From Pedobacter sp. V48 (GTDB taxonomy: Bacteria; Bacteroidota; Bacteroidia; Sphingobacteriales; Sphingobacteriaceae), in contig NZ_AWRU01000006.1 of assembly GCF_000523515.1 (NCBI RefSeq), forward strand, positions 623,557-687,556: a stretch of 64,000 nucleotides of DNA, given 5' to 3'. A program made the translations under genes and the position numbers. The notes beneath the pieces were generated by a model, which saw only the letters and a program-made list of their open reading frames with translations, searched no databases and was not told the DNA's origin. This document shows positions 43,262-50,946 of this stretch, piece after piece. Within the stretch, counting starts at the first letter, position 1. Each line of letters begins with the position of its first letter.

Positions 43262-44389
43262 TTAAATTATTGGTTTTCCGTGAGTCTTTTTAATGATTTT
43301 GGGCAAAATAGAAGGGAATTTAGTCAATAGATTTAACAATGGAGCAAACAGTTTTTCTTTTCTTATAATCCCCGACAGGAGGTTCCCCACGGCCAGTCTA
43401 TTTTTGAAATTTAGGTTCCATTCTTTTTTATATTTTTCTTCTAACAGAGTCCTTGATGAGATACTGCCTTTCAAAAATTGAATGGTTAATTCCGCACAAA
43501 TCTTGGCGCTATGGATGGCCATTGCCATCCCGTTTCCACACAAAGGATGGATTAAACCTGCAGTATCTCCAACCATTACAATATGGTTATAAACAGGTTC
43601 TTTTTTCTCAAAAGAGATCTGACTTATGGTTAGTGGCTGATCAAACAATGGAGTGCAGTTTTCAAATACTTCTCTTAGATGAGGGTTTTTATAAAGTACC
43701 TGTTTTTGAAAATCTGTAATGTTTTTATACGCTTTAAAGCTTTGGTAATCTGTAAGGTAACAGATGTTAATACGATCGTTTTCTACTTTTGAAACCCCGC
43801 AGTAACCTCCTTTAAAATTATGAAGTGCAACCAGATCATCCGGAAAATCACCCTTATAGTGTCCTTTTACCGCAAGCCATGGCGATTTTTTTTGAATAAA
43901 TCCGCGTTCCATTTTTTGATCTAATGATGATCTTTTTCCAAAAGCGCCAATTGTAATTTTTGCATTAAGTAAACCAGTTTTGGCTGTGCTAATGCTAAAC
44001 AAATCGTCCTTAAAATCAATAGTGTTTACAGTGTCGTTTATGAAGATGCAGCCATTTTGCAACGCATTTTCGTAAAGAAAATGATCAAGCGCAAAGCGGC
44101 TAATTCCAAAACCGCCGAGCGGCAATTCTGTGTTTATTGTTTTGCCTCTTGCAGAAGAAATAGACAATCGGGTAATTTCTGTTGGATCCAGCCCGGCCGG
44201 ATCAGCATCAAGCCACTTCAAATACGGAAGCACCTCATTTGAAATGTATTCGCCGCAAACCTTATGTTGCGGGTAATGGGCTTTTCCTATTAGGGTAACA
44301 CCGAATCCTGACTTTAGCAAATGTATTGCACAGGTTAACCCAGCTAAGCCACCACCAACTATAATTATATCTTTTTTTTCTGGTTTCAA
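43262..44389 (-). CDS. FAD-dependent oxidoreductase (hydroxylase / geranylgeranyl-reductase-like)
   Basis: This 375-residue flavoprotein has an N-terminal dinucleotide fold (IIVGGGLAGLTCAIHLLKSG), a KVCGEYISNEVLPYL segment typical of the geranylgeranyl reductase-like group, and the second FAD motif GDTAGLIHPLCGNGMAMAI. Group A aromatic hydroxylases and lipid double-bond reductases share this layout. In the srs pathway a related flavoprotein hydroxylates the ring to a quinone. The start appears to be TTG: the frame after the upstream stop holds no ATG before the FAD motif. It is the first gene of the seven-gene cluster and its stop abuts the methyltransferase start. Confidence 0.88.
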   Translation of the reverse strand: MKPEKKDIIIVGGGLAGLTCAIHLLKSGFGVTLIGKAHYPQHKVCGEYISNEVLPYLKWLDADPAGLDPTEITRLSISSARGKTINTELPLGGFGISRFALDHFLYENALQNGCIFINDTVNTIDFKDDLFSISTAKTGLLNAKITIGAFGKRSSLDQKMERGFIQKKSPWLAVKGHYKGDFPDDLVALHNFKGGYCGVSKVENDRINICYLTDYQSFKAYKNITDFQKQVLYKNPHLREVFENCTPLFDQPLTISQISFEKKEPVYNHIVMVGDTAGLIHPLCGNGMAMAIHSAKICAELTIQFLKGSISSRTLLEEKYKKEWNLNFKNRLAVGNLLSGIIRKEKLFAPLLNLLTKFPSILPKIIKKTHGKPII

Positions 44390-44458
44390 AGCAGGTACCC
44401 AACTTTAGTGATTACATAACAGTATAAAACTCGTTATTGTTCGTTAAAAGTCATAGTT

Positions 44459-44499
44459 AATTTATGAGCCGATTAGCAAAAATAATCGGCTCATAAATT
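44459..44499. promoter_or_regulatory. Long inverted repeat upstream of the polyketide cluster
   Basis: The 17-base arms 44459-44475 and 44483-44499 (core TTTATGAGCCGATTA) are perfect complements around a 7-base loop. A further near-copy of the half-site, GAGTCGATTA, lies at 44510-44519, 44 bases from its counterpart. The repeat begins 70 bases upstream of the first cluster gene and could be an operator. It has no T-run on the minus strand, so it does not look like a terminator of the small gene before it. Confidence 0.65.
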
Positions 44500-44534
44500 T
44501 GCCATATTTGAGTCGATTATATTTTTTTATTAAC

Positions 44535-44771
44535 CTAAACTTTAAACTCATCTAAAGAATAGGGCAATTCTTCGCAAATAAAACCATATCTCATTAAAAT
44601 TTTTCTGATGGCAGGTACATAGGAACTGGCGCTAACTACCCTAAGGATTTTATCTTCATCCTCTAGTGCAAAAGTCCAGTTTTTTGTGCCAAGCAGATTG
44701 TCCATCTTACGTCTAATGGTACTAAGATCATTTTTGTCCCGTACCGAGGTTTTAAAAATAATTATGTTCAT
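44535..44771 (-). CDS. Small protein with a ferredoxin-like (HMA-like) fold pattern
   Basis: The 78-residue product reads strand-helix-strand-strand-helix-strand: NIIIFKTSV, LSTIRRKMDNLLG, WTFALED, ILRVVSA, YVPAIRKILMRYGF, CEELPY. This is the pattern of heavy-metal-associated chaperones, but the metal-binding CxxC loop is absent (the loop reads SVRDKND). It may use the fold for another purpose such as ligand sensing. The ATG at 44771 is preferred over a GTG one codon earlier. A 13-mer shared with the LytTR operon promoter region lies 112 bases upstream. I cannot assign a function. Confidence 0.7.
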   Translation of the reverse strand: MNIIIFKTSVRDKNDLSTIRRKMDNLLGTKNWTFALEDEDKILRVVSASSYVPAIRKILMRYGFICEELPYSLDEFKV

Positions 44772-44882
44772 CACTCTTCATTGATTGTGTCTAACAATTA
44801 TCGGGTTGCAATCCTTATTGCCTCAACCTAACACATATAAAGATGGTAGATTTGTGAATTTAAGAAAAGAGAATTTACACCG

Positions 44883-44895
44883 AAACGGACAAAAT
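44883..44895. promoter_or_regulatory. 13-mer copy 1, candidate LytTR site
   Basis: AAACGGACAAAAT occurs here, upstream of the small HMA-like gene, and again in the same orientation at 46850-46862 upstream of the LytTR sensor gene. The flanks also share TTTAC on the left and CTGAA on the right. This is a candidate binding site for the LytTR regulator. Confidence 0.55.
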
Positions 44896-44919
44896 TGAAG
44901 CTGAATTGTAAGCGTATAT

Positions 44920-45681
44920 TTATTTTCTGGCAAGCCAGTCTAAAAATTGAGGCGTCTTTTCCTTGCTTATGGTGATGGTTTCCTTAAATGGAACTAAGAG
45001 GTTTATAACCAGCTTGCGGGAAAAAAAATGAGCCGCATCTTTAACCGCCGTTCTGTTTAACAGGCACTGTCGGTTTACCCTAAAAAAATCGTCGCCACAA
45101 ATACGTTCCAGCTCTTCCATTTTCTTGCTAACCGCATACGTTTTGTCGTCAAAAGTAAACAAGCAGGTTTCTTCATGTTTAATATAAAACAGAGCAATGT
45201 GTTCCATTTTTACAGGAATGATCTTGTCTTTATGGGTAACTAAAATAGAAAATGTTTTTTGCAAAGGTTTGTTCGCAAACAGATCTAGAATAGAATCATA
45301 AGAAACCGCTGAAGTGTTAAATTCCTTGCGTAAGGTTTGATATTTTTTGAGCGCTTGTTCGACTGTTGATGAAACGATTGGTTTCAATATATAATCTATA
45401 CCGGTTGTGCGAAAAGCGTTGAATGCATATTCATCATAAGCAGTACAAAAAATAATGGGAGCTGTAACCTCAACAGCTTTAAATATGTCGAAACTTAATC
45501 CATCACCAAGTTGAATATCACTAAAGATAAGATCAGGCATGCCGTGCGTTCTAAAATAATGCAGTGATTCTTTTACCGATCTTAGGCTTGCAACAATTTG
45601 AGCATTAGGTTGTAATCTGATGATCAGATCAGCAAGATCCTCAGCTGTTATTTGTTCATCTTCTATAATTACAATCTTCAT
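44920..45681 (-). CDS. LytTR-family response regulator
   Basis: This 253-residue regulator has an N-terminal receiver (Glu7-Asp8 in IIEDEQ, phospho-accepting Asp56 in LIFSDIQLGDG, and Lys in DYILKPI) and a C-terminal LytTR DNA-binding domain. The latter runs from about residue 145 and includes the FFRVNRQCLLNRTAV motif. LytTR proteins bind short direct repeats and often control membrane or surface functions. The gene overlaps the sensor gene by 26 bases. A candidate binding motif is shared by this operon and the downstream small gene. Confidence 0.95.
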   Translation of the reverse strand: MKIVIIEDEQITAEDLADLIIRLQPNAQIVASLRSVKESLHYFRTHGMPDLIFSDIQLGDGLSFDIFKAVEVTAPIIFCTAYDEYAFNAFRTTGIDYILKPIVSSTVEQALKKYQTLRKEFNTSAVSYDSILDLFANKPLQKTFSILVTHKDKIIPVKMEHIALFYIKHEETCLFTFDDKTYAVSKKMEELERICGDDFFRVNRQCLLNRTAVKDAAHFFSRKLVINLLVPFKETITISKEKTPQFLDWLARK

Positions 45682-46723
45682 GTTTTAATATTTTTAAGCT
45701 AACAGAAAAGGTAAGTCCATCATCTCTGATGTCAATCTCATCGCCAGATAACAGATTGTATCTTTCTGCAAGATTGGCCAAACCACTACCGGTAGAATGC
45801 TCCAGGTTCGACTTAAGCTGGATGTTATTAGTTACACTGATCCAGTTGCCATTTTGTTTGATATTTATGTTCAGCGGAGCAGCATCCGTTAGTTCATTGT
45901 GCTTAATCACATTCTCCAGAAGCGGTTGAAGTGAAAAAACCGGAAGTACTAATCCTGAGCTTTCTTTCTCTTGTATGTCTAAATTAAAACTCAATGCTTC
46001 ACCAAATCTTACTTTTTGCATCTCCAGGTAATCTGCACATAATTTCAGCTCATCATTCAGTGATGCTATTCCGCTTTTATTGCCTGATATGGAGACACGT
46101 AAGAAGTCAGATAGGCGGAGTAAATAATCCTCAGCTTTATCGGGACTTCTTTTAATTAGAGATTTTAATATGTTGAGTGCATTAAACAGAAAATGCGGAT
46201 GTATTTGCTGAAGTAATAATTCATTAGCCGCCTGAGACCTTGCCGCAATTAAACGTGAGTTCTCCAACTGTACCTGGTTATTAGAATCTTGTACAATAAT
46301 GAAGTTTTGGAGTAGCAAAACAATACCATTGATAAAGAATCCCTGTAAACTGAGGTATAGGTAAATTACATTACCTCTAACCCTAAATGGTTCGTGTTGT
46401 TCTATAATACCGCGAAAAGTAAGGTATTGGCCAAGCCAGTAAATACATATAATTATTACCGCGCTCATCACAAAACTTGCCAGGTAAAACTTTTTGCTAC
46501 TTTTACTGATGGGAGGCGATTTTTCATCCCCAAAAACCACTAAGAGACGGATGTTGGATAAGCACATTAATGTAAGCAGCAGCTGAAAAAACAAACATTT
46601 TACGAGAGAGGAGTACAGTTCCCCATCTTGAATAAAAGAAGAAAGAAGCAAAAACAAACTGACCGCTGTAGTAAAACAGCAGCTTATTTTTATTAAGCTT
46701 TTAAGAGGAAGTTTCGTTTTCAT
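45656..46723 (-). CDS. LytS-type sensor histidine kinase
   Basis: This 355-residue membrane kinase has four hydrophobic segments in the first 150 residues. The cytoplasmic part follows: a His_kinase (LytS/YehU) domain with the phospho-accepting histidine in LLQQIHPHFLFNALN, and an ATPase domain with the N-box LLENVIKHN and the G2-like SGLANLAERY. No extracytoplasmic sensor domain is large enough to name. Its gene overlaps the LytTR gene by 26 bases. A TATATTTG -7 element (46730-46737) ends six bases from the ATG. Confidence 0.94.
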   Translation of the reverse strand: MKTKLPLKSLIKISCCFTTAVSLFLLLSSFIQDGELYSSLVKCLFFQLLLTLMCLSNIRLLVVFGDEKSPPISKSSKKFYLASFVMSAVIIICIYWLGQYLTFRGIIEQHEPFRVRGNVIYLYLSLQGFFINGIVLLLQNFIIVQDSNNQVQLENSRLIAARSQAANELLLQQIHPHFLFNALNILKSLIKRSPDKAEDYLLRLSDFLRVSISGNKSGIASLNDELKLCADYLEMQKVRFGEALSFNLDIQEKESSGLVLPVFSLQPLLENVIKHNELTDAAPLNINIKQNGNWISVTNNIQLKSNLEHSTGSGLANLAERYNLLSGDEIDIRDDGLTFSVSLKILKHEDCNYRR

Positions 46724-46729
46724 TTAGTG

Positions 46730-46737
46730 CAAATATA
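46730..46737 (-). promoter_or_regulatory. Candidate -7 element of the LytS/LytTR operon
   Basis: The minus strand reads TATATTTG here, matching TAnnTTTG, and the predicted transcript would have a leader of only a few bases. No -33 box is clear. Confidence 0.45.
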
Positions 46738-46849
46738 TTCATGATTAACGAAGAACTTTTATTTTATCACAAAGCCCGCAAAGTTCACATGAAATTGAGT
46801 TTCTGCAAAAATGAGGGTTTATAAATGTAATTAAAGATGTTTACTGCCC

Positions 46850-46862
46850 AAACGGACAAAAT
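46850..46862. promoter_or_regulatory. 13-mer copy 2, candidate LytTR site
   Basis: AAACGGACAAAAT lies 127 bases upstream of the sensor kinase start; it is identical to the copy at 44883-44895 and has the same orientation relative to its downstream gene. Confidence 0.55.
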
Positions 46863-46888
46863 AATACCTGAACAGTTTGAATTTGATG

Positions 46889-48088
46889 TTAGTAGAGAAA
46901 TCCGAATAACCAAAGCGGGATTTTATTTCCAAAACCGATTTCAATTTCATCACTGGCTATATAGGCATTTTCAATACCCTGTATTTGTTTGTACGATTTG
47001 TTTTTTCCACCAACTTCTATAATTTGCTTTCCATCAATCAAAAAATCTCCTTTTTCTGCCAGCTGAACTTTATGCCCTGAATTTTTCAACTGATTAAACA
47101 GAAAAGTTTCTCTTATTGTTCCAATTTCAGGATTGTTGTTTAGAGCGAAACTCAGGTTGGTATTTTCTAAATAGATTTTATCGGGCTTTTGTAATGCCGC
47201 TATGCCTTGTGTGGGCCGGTTAATCAGATTTAACAGGTGAGCGCTTTGCAAATTTTGCAAAAAGTTATTTACGGTGTCTCTGCCAAGATTTAATTTCTTT
47301 GCTATGGCAGCAATGTTTGGCTCAAACGGTGCCGATTCTGCTATTACCCCTAAAAGTTTCTTAATTTTTACGGCATGGGTAGTCGAGTAATTTTGTATAA
47401 ATGCCAGATCATGTGAAATGGAGGCATCTATAATATGATATAATCGCGTCAGGTAATCGGTTTCTTTATTTGTTTTGGTAAATGGAAGATAGCCACTAGT
47501 CAGGTATTCTTTAAATAACACCAAAGGACTTTCTAATTTATTATAAAAAGACCTGATAAGTTCAACATGGTTTAACAATAGCTCATTAAGTGATACCTGA
47601 GGAATCTTTATTTTATATGTCAGTTCAAGATACTCTCTAAATGACATTCCGGAAAGTTCGTAGCTAAGCACCCTTCTGCTCAAATCGGACTCACCTCTAT
47701 AAATATCTAAAGCAGATGAGGCTGTAAATACTACCTTCATGCCCGGATATCCATCATAAATGTTCTTTAATTCGCGTGACCAGTTTACATATTTATGTAC
47801 CTCATCAATATATAATACTTTTCCACCTTCCTTATACCATTTATCTGCCAGGTCTAAAAGCGAATGATTATAAAACCATGGATGGTCAGCACTCACATAC
47901 ATACTTTTAACGGGATTGGGAGTATTATATTTGATGTGTTGTAAGATCATTGTGGTTTTTCCTGCTCCACGCAAACCCTTTATCGCAATCATTCGCTGAT
48001 CCCAAGGTATTTTATTATGAAGAAAACGAAAGAATTCACCATCTGTATGTGTTAATAAATTCTCCTGATATGCAATTAAAGATTCCAT
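46889..48088 (-). CDS. AAA_14/DUF4143 ATPase
   Basis: This 399-residue protein has an N-terminal AAA_14 ATPase with Walker A GLRGAGKTT (residues 38-46) and Walker B KVLYIDEVHKY, and sensor 1 in VVFTASSALD. A winged-helix region (IAAIAKKLNLGRDTVNNFLQNL) and a C-terminal DUF4143 nuclease-like fold follow (AEKGDFLIDGKQIIEVGGKNKS, with the E/D-E-x-K pattern of PD-(D/E)XK proteins). The family is very widespread and poorly understood; roles in defence or toxin-like control have been suggested. Two palindromes overlap its promoter and abut its ATG, suggesting autoregulation by the winged helix. The gene is alone in its operon. Confidence 0.9.
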   Translation of the reverse strand: MESLIAYQENLLTHTDGEFFRFLHNKIPWDQRMIAIKGLRGAGKTTMILQHIKYNTPNPVKSMYVSADHPWFYNHSLLDLADKWYKEGGKVLYIDEVHKYVNWSRELKNIYDGYPGMKVVFTASSALDIYRGESDLSRRVLSYELSGMSFREYLELTYKIKIPQVSLNELLLNHVELIRSFYNKLESPLVLFKEYLTSGYLPFTKTNKETDYLTRLYHIIDASISHDLAFIQNYSTTHAVKIKKLLGVIAESAPFEPNIAAIAKKLNLGRDTVNNFLQNLQSAHLLNLINRPTQGIAALQKPDKIYLENTNLSFALNNNPEIGTIRETFLFNQLKNSGHKVQLAEKGDFLIDGKQIIEVGGKNKSYKQIQGIENAYIASDEIEIGFGNKIPLWLFGFLY

Positions 48089-48111
48089 TTTGACTTGATT
48101 TCAAGTCAAAA
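48088..48111. promoter_or_regulatory. Palindrome 1 at the AAA gene start
   Basis: The perfect 10-base arms TTTTGACTTG and CAAGTCAAAA surround ATTT. The palindrome begins at the A of the ATG (minus strand) and overlaps the -7 element, so a bound protein would block transcription initiation. Confidence 0.75.
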
Positions 48112-48138
48112 ATACATAAATATTGACTTGGATACAAA
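48107..48138 (-). promoter_or_regulatory. Promoter of the AAA_14/DUF4143 gene
   Basis: On the minus strand TTTG (plus 48135-48138) and TATTTTTG (plus 48107-48114) are separated by exactly 20 bases. The -33 box lies inside palindrome 2 and the -7 box inside the edge of palindrome 1. Confidence 0.8.
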
Positions 48139-48146
48139 TCAATATT
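48119..48146. promoter_or_regulatory. Palindrome 2 at the AAA gene promoter
   Basis: The 12-base arms AATATTGACTTG and CAAATCAATATT match except at one position and surround GATA. Its centre is 33 bases, about three helical turns, from the centre of palindrome 1, and both share the half-site TTGACTTG. Confidence 0.75.
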
Positions 48147-48161
48147 CCGATTTTATACGAT

Positions 48162-49151
48162 CTAAAAGTCATAACATCTTAGCGATCTCATTTTTCTCAT
48201 GTTTCTGGGACCTAGATAAATACCTACCGAAAACTCATGACTACCATAATTGTAGTACTGGAGCTTGTTTAAAGAGTAGTCGTAAGAATAGCCTACCCTA
48301 AGATTTTCTGTAGCAAAGAGCTCGAACATCATGCCCAGCGCATTCTTTTTAGTGAGGTCTTTTTGTAGGAATTTTTTGTTGTACAAAGGAACCGTCGTTC
48401 TATAAAAACCTCCTATCCATACCTTTTCATTGAGTAGGAGGAAGGCGTTAACATCCAGAGAAGTAGGGCCCTTTATATCGTCTTTTAATAAAATAACCGG
48501 TTTTAAAGCCCACCCATAAGTAATGGGTATTAAAGCCCCTGCGGTTAAAAATATGTGCGGTTGCGGAACAGGAACAAGAAGGTTGTTGCTGTAGTTTTTT
48601 GCAGCCCAGCTTGCTATAAGATTACTTGCCGAAAGTCCTGCGAAATATCTTTCATTAGAGTAGTAAATACCGGCCCTGGCATCAGGGAAAAATCTGGTTT
48701 GCATTCCAGTAGGGATAACCTCATCATCGGGATCTATACTGGTTAATTTATCTCCGTCAAGGCCAAGTTGCATTACACCTGCTGCCAAACCAAAAGAGAG
48801 TCTGGAATTTTCATCATAACCCAATTGGATTTTATAGGCATAGTTTGCATATGCAGAAAGGTTTTTTTGCGCACCAATTTTATCGTTTGAAGCGATGAAT
48901 CCAAGGCCAACATTTCCATCGTCAATAGCACCATCTACAGCTACTGAAACTGTTGTTGGTGCACCTCTTACGCCTACCCATTGTGCACGATAAAAAGCCT
49001 GTATATACAGCTCTTTTTTATACCCTGTATAAGCAGGATTAATATGGATTGTATTGAAAATGTACTGTGTAAACTGACTGTCTTGCTGTGCACTTGAGCT
49101 ACACACAATTCCAATAGATGCTAAAAACAGAAGTATGATTCTTTTCATCAT
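48162..49151 (-). CDS. PorP/SprF-family type IX secretion outer-membrane protein
   Basis: This 329-residue barrel protein has a Sec signal ending at SSSAQ and begins the mature part with [22 protein letters not shown], the PorP/SprF signature. The rest is alternating aromatic strands ending in [15 protein letters not shown]. Members help the type IX machinery export or anchor particular adhesins, often those with the type B (CHU_C) sorting domain. It overlaps the CHU_C gene by four bases, which supports a dedicated pairing. No other core T9SS gene is in the window. Confidence 0.95.
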   Translation of the reverse strand: MMKRIILLFLASIGIVCSSSAQQDSQFTQYIFNTIHINPAYTGYKKELYIQAFYRAQWVGVRGAPTTVSVAVDGAIDDGNVGLGFIASNDKIGAQKNLSAYANYAYKIQLGYDENSRLSFGLAAGVMQLGLDGDKLTSIDPDDEVIPTGMQTRFFPDARAGIYYSNERYFAGLSASNLIASWAAKNYSNNLLVPVPQPHIFLTAGALIPITYGWALKPVILLKDDIKGPTSLDVNAFLLLNEKVWIGGFYRTTVPLYNKKFLQKDLTKKNALGMMFELFATENLRVGYSYDYSLNKLQYYNYGSHEFSVGIYLGPRNMRKMRSLRCYDF

Positions 49152-50095
49152 TGTTTGCCCCTTAATAAAGTGATATAGCCTTTATAGATTTCCCATTTGG
49201 TGCCTATTTTTAGTCTTAGTACATAGAAATAAGTACCTTCATTAAGCCCTCGTCCGGTCCATTCGTTATTGTAGCCTTTTTTGAAGTATACAGTTCCTCC
49301 CCATCTGTTTAGGATGGTGATTTCATTTTCAAATGCTTGTACGCCTGGTATTTCAAAGGTTTCGTTCTTATTATCTCCGTTTGGCGTAAACACGTTAGGA
49401 ATAATAATACCTGCTACCGAAGTACTGGCTGTGGAAACGTTGTTAGCCAGATTCGGATCAGCCTGATCAGCCGAAACTTTGGCTGTGTTGTAAATAACAC
49501 CGGCTTTAAGGGCTTTTGTTTTTATCCTTAAATCAGCAGATTCACCATTTTGCAGACTGTCAATTTCCCAAAGTACAGTCCTGGTTGCAAAGCTATACCT
49601 TGCGTTACTGCCGGCAGTAGGGGTTAGTTGTTGAAATTCAACCTCAGGAGGTAGTTCATCTGTAACCTTAATGTTGGTTGCCTTATCGATTCCATTATTT
49701 TTTACGTTAATGGTATAATCGAATGAGTCGTTGAGTGTTAAAGCCCTGTTTTCTGATGTTTTAGTAACCATCATATCGGCTTTGAGAATAACAGGAGAGG
49801 AGCCACTTACAACGATGACAGCTTCTGAGATATCAGAAGCACAGCCTTCTATATTATAGGATATTACGGTGTATGTTCCAGAAACAAATACTGTAAATTC
49901 CTGACCAATGGCACCACTTACAATTTGATTGTCTTTAAGCCATTGATAGGTTGATGCGTTAACAGAATTTGCCCGCAACTTTAAAGAAGCCCCCTGAGGG
50001 AGATTCACAGTTTGCGGACCAGAAGATTGCGCAAAGCATGCCGTTGCACTGAGCAACAGCATACTTGACACAAAACTTATTTTTCTGTTAATCAT
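49148..50095 (-). CDS. T9SS type B sorting-domain (CHU_C) protein with DUF11 domain
   Basis: This 315-residue secreted protein has a signal ending near CFAQ, an Ig-like segment ([15 protein letters not shown]), a DUF11 repeat domain (residues about 105-215, [20 protein letters not shown]), and a C-terminal gliding-motility-associated domain starting [17 protein letters not shown] and containing [17 protein letters not shown] and [17 protein letters not shown]. This tail is the type B sorting signal for T9SS export to the surface. It lies between the Ig-like proteins and the PorP/SprF partner, suggesting it anchors or scaffolds the adhesins at the surface. Confidence 0.92.
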   Translation of the reverse strand: MINRKISFVSSMLLLSATACFAQSSGPQTVNLPQGASLKLRANSVNASTYQWLKDNQIVSGAIGQEFTVFVSGTYTVISYNIEGCASDISEAVIVVSGSSPVILKADMMVTKTSENRALTLNDSFDYTINVKNNGIDKATNIKVTDELPPEVEFQQLTPTAGSNARYSFATRTVLWEIDSLQNGESADLRIKTKALKAGVIYNTAKVSADQADPNLANNVSTASTSVAGIIIPNVFTPNGDNKNETFEIPGVQAFENEITILNRWGGTVYFKKGYNNEWTGRGLNEGTYFYVLRLKIGTKWEIYKGYITLLRGKQ

Positions 50096-50130
50096 GAAAG
50101 GATAATTACCTAGAATTAATTCACACTATT

Positions 50131-50898
50131 TTAAGAAAATGATACTGTTGGTTTTCCAGGTTTAGGTGTAACTTTGATGTCACTAGATTCAGTAGAAGTA
50201 ACGACACACCCATTACCATCTCCTGATTTTAATGTTACTCCAGCGGCCGGAGCATAGTTAATGGCAAGCTTAAGTTTATATGTTCCTGTAGTAGTTGTAC
50301 TTAAGGTAAAAACGTTATCTGCAGCAGTACCAATACCACCTACGCCGGTAACCGGAGTTACAGCAGCTCCGTCTTTTGTTGCTGTCCAGTTATAAGCAAA
50401 AGTAATGTCGGTTCCTATCGCTGCATCCAGAGTTGGTATAGTAGCAGTCACTACTGAAGATGAGGTAGCTCCGCCTGCCTCACAATAATTAGCATTTGAA
50501 GGTGTCCCGAGGCTTACAGTAGCAGTTGGTAAGACATATAAAGAAAATGGATCAGAAACATCACCGGTACAGGTATTTGGTGCGGCAGATATTACGAATA
50601 CCTTATAACTGTGAGCGCCAGAACTTAAAGCTCCTGGTGTAGTAAAATTGTCTACAGTTCCTGCGGTAGTTACAGTTATGGTTGTTGCTGTGCCAACCGG
50701 TTGATCTGCGGCATCAAATTCTTGCCAAATTACTCGATCTCCCACTGCTAATGCAGCAGTAACCGTTGCATCTGGCTTAAGATTAGCAATAGCTCCGCCA
50801 CATAGATAAAGAGGGAAATTTACTGCTGCAAAAGTTCCTAATGGTAGTGCAAATAATAAGAATAGAATTGCACCAAGTTTTGTGATTGCTGTTTTCAT
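50131..50898 (-). CDS. Small secreted Ig-like protein
   Basis: This 255-residue protein has a Sec signal (AILFLLFALPLGTFAA) and two beta-sandwich-like segments rich in Thr, Val and Gly, each with paired cysteines (YLCGGAIAN, PNTCTGDVS; NYCEAGGAT, GNGCVVTS). It ends IKVTPKPGKPTVSFS, a linker-like sequence that resembles the ending of the upstream adhesin. It has no CHU_C domain of its own. It is flanked by the adhesin (48 bases upstream) and the CHU_C gene (35 bases downstream), and is probably a surface subunit. I recognise no enzyme motif. Confidence 0.72.
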   Translation of the reverse strand: MKTAITKLGAILFLLFALPLGTFAAVNFPLYLCGGAIANLKPDATVTAALAVGDRVIWQEFDAADQPVGTATTITVTTAGTVDNFTTPGALSSGAHSYKVFVISAAPNTCTGDVSDPFSLYVLPTATVSLGTPSNANYCEAGGATSSSVVTATIPTLDAAIGTDITFAYNWTATKDGAAVTPVTGVGGIGTAADNVFTLSTTTTGTYKLKLAINYAPAAGVTLKSGDGNGCVVTSTESSDIKVTPKPGKPTVSFS

Positions 50899-50946
50899 GA
50901 TTATTGTTTTTAATGTTTATATTTTTTGTTATTTTCTTGTTTTTAC

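Noticed and set aside
46837..47022. 61-codon plus-strand frame at the 3' end of the AAA gene
   Set aside because: Overlaps the conserved DUF4143 coding region on the other strand.
46889..48088. Defence island around the AAA/DUF4143 gene
   Set aside because: Neighbours are a two-component system and surface genes; no nuclease, methylase or other defence gene is nearby.
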